NCBI GenBank assembly: GCA_004794785.1
Contig: SJOL01009659.1
Span: 137,402-201,401, forward strand
Source of the DNA: Opisthorchis felineus
Taxonomy: Eukaryota; Platyhelminthes; Trematoda; Opisthorchiida; Opisthorchiidae
Length of the DNA: 64,000 bases
Reading direction: 5' to 3'
This document shows, one piece after another, positions 61,264 to 64,000 of this stretch. The position numbers were made by a program, and so were the translations under genes. Below the pieces are notes generated by a model. That model was not told the DNA's origin and did not search any database. It saw only the letters and a list, made by a program, of their open reading frames with translations. Each line of letters opens with the position of its first letter. Position 1 is the first letter of the stretch.

Positions 61264-61380
61264 CTGAGGGTGGGAAGAAGCATTGGAACGAAAAGAAGAG
61301 TGATGAAGAGGAAAAACATTAAAATAGAACATCAGAAGTGACTCAGTACTGACGGAAAAAATGATGTCACTTCTCATCAA

Positions 61381-63242
61381 GAGGAAACATTAGTAGAGTA
61401 AGCCGGATGAAGAAAGACATTTGAGGGGAGATTCAGCGGTTAACTAGCAACGTCAGTTTTCTGGCATTGTAATATCTCAATTAAGGGCCACGCATCTTCC
61501 GGTTGAGGACTAGCGGGATGCGGCAAGTAATAATGCAGTCGAGGCAGTCCAGGCGCGACATCAAATTGAGGTTGAGCGGTCGGTTACGAACAGGGAACTG
61601 GTTTCAATCCTGGGGATATGCCGACGAAACTGAACAAACATACTGGGCTCGTTAATTACTACAGCATTCGGGCCAATATCTCCGATGGATACCAACATGT
61701 CTCTTTAACAGGAACGTTACCGCATGGGTTGACTAAGAAAAGCACTATCGGACGCTCTTTAAAACAGGGCAACGAAATTCTAGTTCGGTTTAGAATAGTG
61801 AGTATTTGATGGAACATTCAGCTTCGTCTGAATGAATATGCCAAACATTCAATATTCTTTCCAACAGTAATCGAGGCATTAGCGAAAGGTGGTCACCAAC
61901 CACCTGCCAATTAGATCACTTGGAACAAGTACTTCTGTCACTTCGAATAAGAACCACAAAGCAGGAATACTGTTCACGAAGTATTGTAGAAAACAGTAAT
62001 GGCTACTGGTAACCCGAAAAAATACCGAGCTACCATGTGTTGGTTCATTAACTTTGGTCCGTATCGCTACCTTGAAATGTTCCAACGAATGGTGCTGCAG
62101 GGGTGTCTTAGTCTAAATTATCGGCTCCGCCAAGTCAATTCCAGTCAAGAAGAACCTAAGGATGTGGCAAATGATGAACCAACATGGTTCACGGTATCGA
62201 CTGCTTCGAGGATAGTTGACTGATATATCTGGGTCAATACCAGAGAGAATACCCAATGTTTCTTCTTTTAGGATTCGAATTAGGCAGCTGAAAAACCAGA
62301 AAGTACCTTCTCCTCGATTCCGACAGAGGATCCAAAGAAAAAAATCCGTATCACCGAAAACTGTCCTGGTGACAGGCGTTTTCCTAAGATAAGTACCGTG
62401 ACAGCCTATGCTATGCATGGTTTGGAACATCGATGAATTTTGAAGACGCCTCCACACGACCCGTCTAACCACCCTCCGATTCCGCAGACCAGACTGCAGT
62501 CTGATATACACCATCCTTGAGAACCTGGGATACAGTTTTGACGCAGGGTGGCGCAAATGTGCGAATAAGGTGCTGGCTTTTGAAATATATGTTCTGATTT
62601 CATCTGTTGCGCTACTAACTTCTGAGGAGCTATGTCAACCAACGCGCCATATTGAACCTCAAGGGACAGGTTCACAAATTGTGTTCTTGAGCATGCCTCT
62701 GTGAGTGCAAAACTAATACCGAAGGATGGAATGACTCTGGGCAATTTTCCTAACAACGTTGGTGTTTCCTCTCCATTTCAAAAATGTGGGTATTGCAGCC
62801 TGATTAATCCAGACCCAAAAGGATTTCGCCCAAGGAGATCTGAATACGGAAGTTTTCAACATCTCTCATCTCTTATCTCATCGCACATACATAAGTTTGT
62901 GAATAATAGAACGCAGGACGCTCATAGACTTCTAAGGCGAATCCTGTTGAAGACAGGAGAAAAGCAAACCCACAAACTGACTATGCATTCACTCCCACAA
63001 AAAGGACAGTAAATAGCTATCACAGCAAATGAACTAGGTTAGTGTTTAAGCCTACCGGTGTGAGGACAGTAGCGTCTCCACCAAACACACAGCATCAACA
63101 CGTAATAACCTCCATGGAGGAAGTGGTTTCAACAATCCCAGAAATTTCCACCACCATCAAAAAACGATACATGCGCTCAGATGTAGCACCCTTTCGGTAT
63201 ATAGCTGCTGTGCAATTCGAAAGAACCACAAGAGCTTAAATG
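61381..63242. other. No gene recognised; upstream exons of the preceding gene may lie here
   Basis: Minus-strand frames at 62113-62556 (147 codons) and 62406-62756 (116 codons) are candidates for exons, but I see no matching splice pairs or domain. A plus-strand frame of 103 codons at 62701-63012 overlaps them. Confidence 0.35.
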
Positions 63243-63340
63243 ACAGGTCGCCCTAGCCTAGATAGAAGGAAGCGGAAAGGGATGGGTTCGAGCGATGACC
63301 GTCCTGTCAGTAGCTTTGTGCTCTAACTGTTGATCCATCT
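63243..63340 (-). mobile_element. SINE family 1 fragment
   Basis: On the minus strand an A-box-like GTTAGAGCACAAAG is followed by CTACTGACAGGACGGTCATC, the B-box-like CGCTCGAACCC (63294-63284), and the body piece ATCTAGGCTAGGGCGACCTG. This is the order found in the 5486-5695 copy. Confidence 0.55.
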
Positions 63341-64000
63341 TGAGCTGACTTCCTACCACAACATCCCACGAATAAGCGGAGCACCAATAACTTGCAGTAC
63401 AATGTTCTAAGAGCAGTATTTGCCCTTCACTATGAAACGTCTGTTGGTTGAGTAGATTTCAGTCGTTTTATGCTAGCCCACGCCAACACTGCTGAAAATT
63501 TACAAGCACTGGACAGATGATATTAACCTTAATCAGAAGCTTCTACAGCTGGAACTGATACCTTGTCAGTGTCCTGGAGTCACACTCAAAAAGTATTCTG
63601 GTAGGTCTACCAAGCTAACCAGCTAGTCAGAGTTCAACCAAGTTGGATGTGAAACAAATGACGACTGACCACTAACAATACGATAACTGGTGCAATAAAA
63701 ATGTTGGATAAACGGAATGAAACCATGCTTACACATGTCAGGGAAAACCGCCCTCGTCGAAACAATCATTGACGAAACTACCCCTTGTGTCAAGTTCAAA
63801 TAACCCATCATCTTACCACAGCGAAACAAGGGCTTATTCAGGATGTTACAGCCCAACGAATCTCATCCATGTACCGGTAGTACGGACAAGCACAACAGAT
63901 ACAGGCTACTGGTTTGTTGTGATTCGGTCTGATTCATTAGAAATCATTTCATATGGTTGCCCATATAATACCGGTTCAGTTCAACATGAAGGTTATCTAG
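63341..64000. other. No gene recognised
   Basis: Only a 77-codon minus-strand frame at 63623-63856, with no motif. Confidence 0.4.

Noticed and set aside
62113..62756. Minus-strand exons of the gene ending at 61066
   Set aside because: Frames of 116 and 147 codons overlap each other and a plus-strand frame, and no matching splice sites or domain could be seen.

Overview
This window looks like nuclear DNA of a parasitic flatworm, most likely a trematode. The one fully resolved gene is an animal beta-tubulin with two introns of only 36 and 38 nt. The rest is mostly eroded retroelements: Penelope-like elements (PLEs), two kinds of non-LTR element and two tRNA-derived SINE families. From memory, the short reading frame across the 5486-5695 SINE resembles one common in predicted proteins of Clonorchis and Opisthorchis. 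That family-level guess is inference and was not searched.

Layout. 1-5.4 kb: a possible terminal exon on the minus strand (299-541), a local direct repeat and one copy of a dispersed repeat (repeat A). 5.5-20 kb: SINE copies and three loci of a roughly 300-nt repeat whose core is a hammerhead ribozyme (6960-7357, 10740-11410, 17095-17440). 18.4-24.6 kb: decayed reverse transcriptase segments. 26.65-28.11 kb: beta-tubulin on the minus strand with a TATA-like box. 29.54-32.13 kb: a dead but nearly collinear endonuclease plus reverse transcriptase non-LTR element. 33.2-37.3 kb: two minus-strand remnants of the PLE GIY-YIG region with a ribozyme-repeat fragment between them. 39.6-42.7 kb: a non-LTR N-terminal piece with a 2A-like NPG motif, a SINE scrap, an unassigned 185-codon frame and another ribozyme locus. 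43.4-43.9 kb: a probable single-exon gene for a disordered Ser/Lys/Glu-rich protein. 48.2-52.6 kb: another ribozyme locus, the 3' end of a second kind of non-LTR element and a third GIY-YIG remnant. 53.6-64 kb: repeat A, an inverted-repeat structure, SINE copies and a terminal exon on the minus strand at 61066-61263.

The most interesting system is the hammerhead repeat. Nine full-length or partial copies keep recognisable parts of the CUGAUGA / 4-bp helix II / GAAA / GUC core. Two copies sit 299 nt apart in the same orientation. The helix III sequence is the palindrome ACCGGU, which suits action as a dimeric (double) hammerhead. Five of six loci also contain a head-to-head inversion at or next to the ribozyme. 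PLEs are known to carry minimal type I hammerheads in their terminal repeats, so the GIY-YIG remnants in the same window are a plausible source, though no copy here is physically joined to a PLE coding region.
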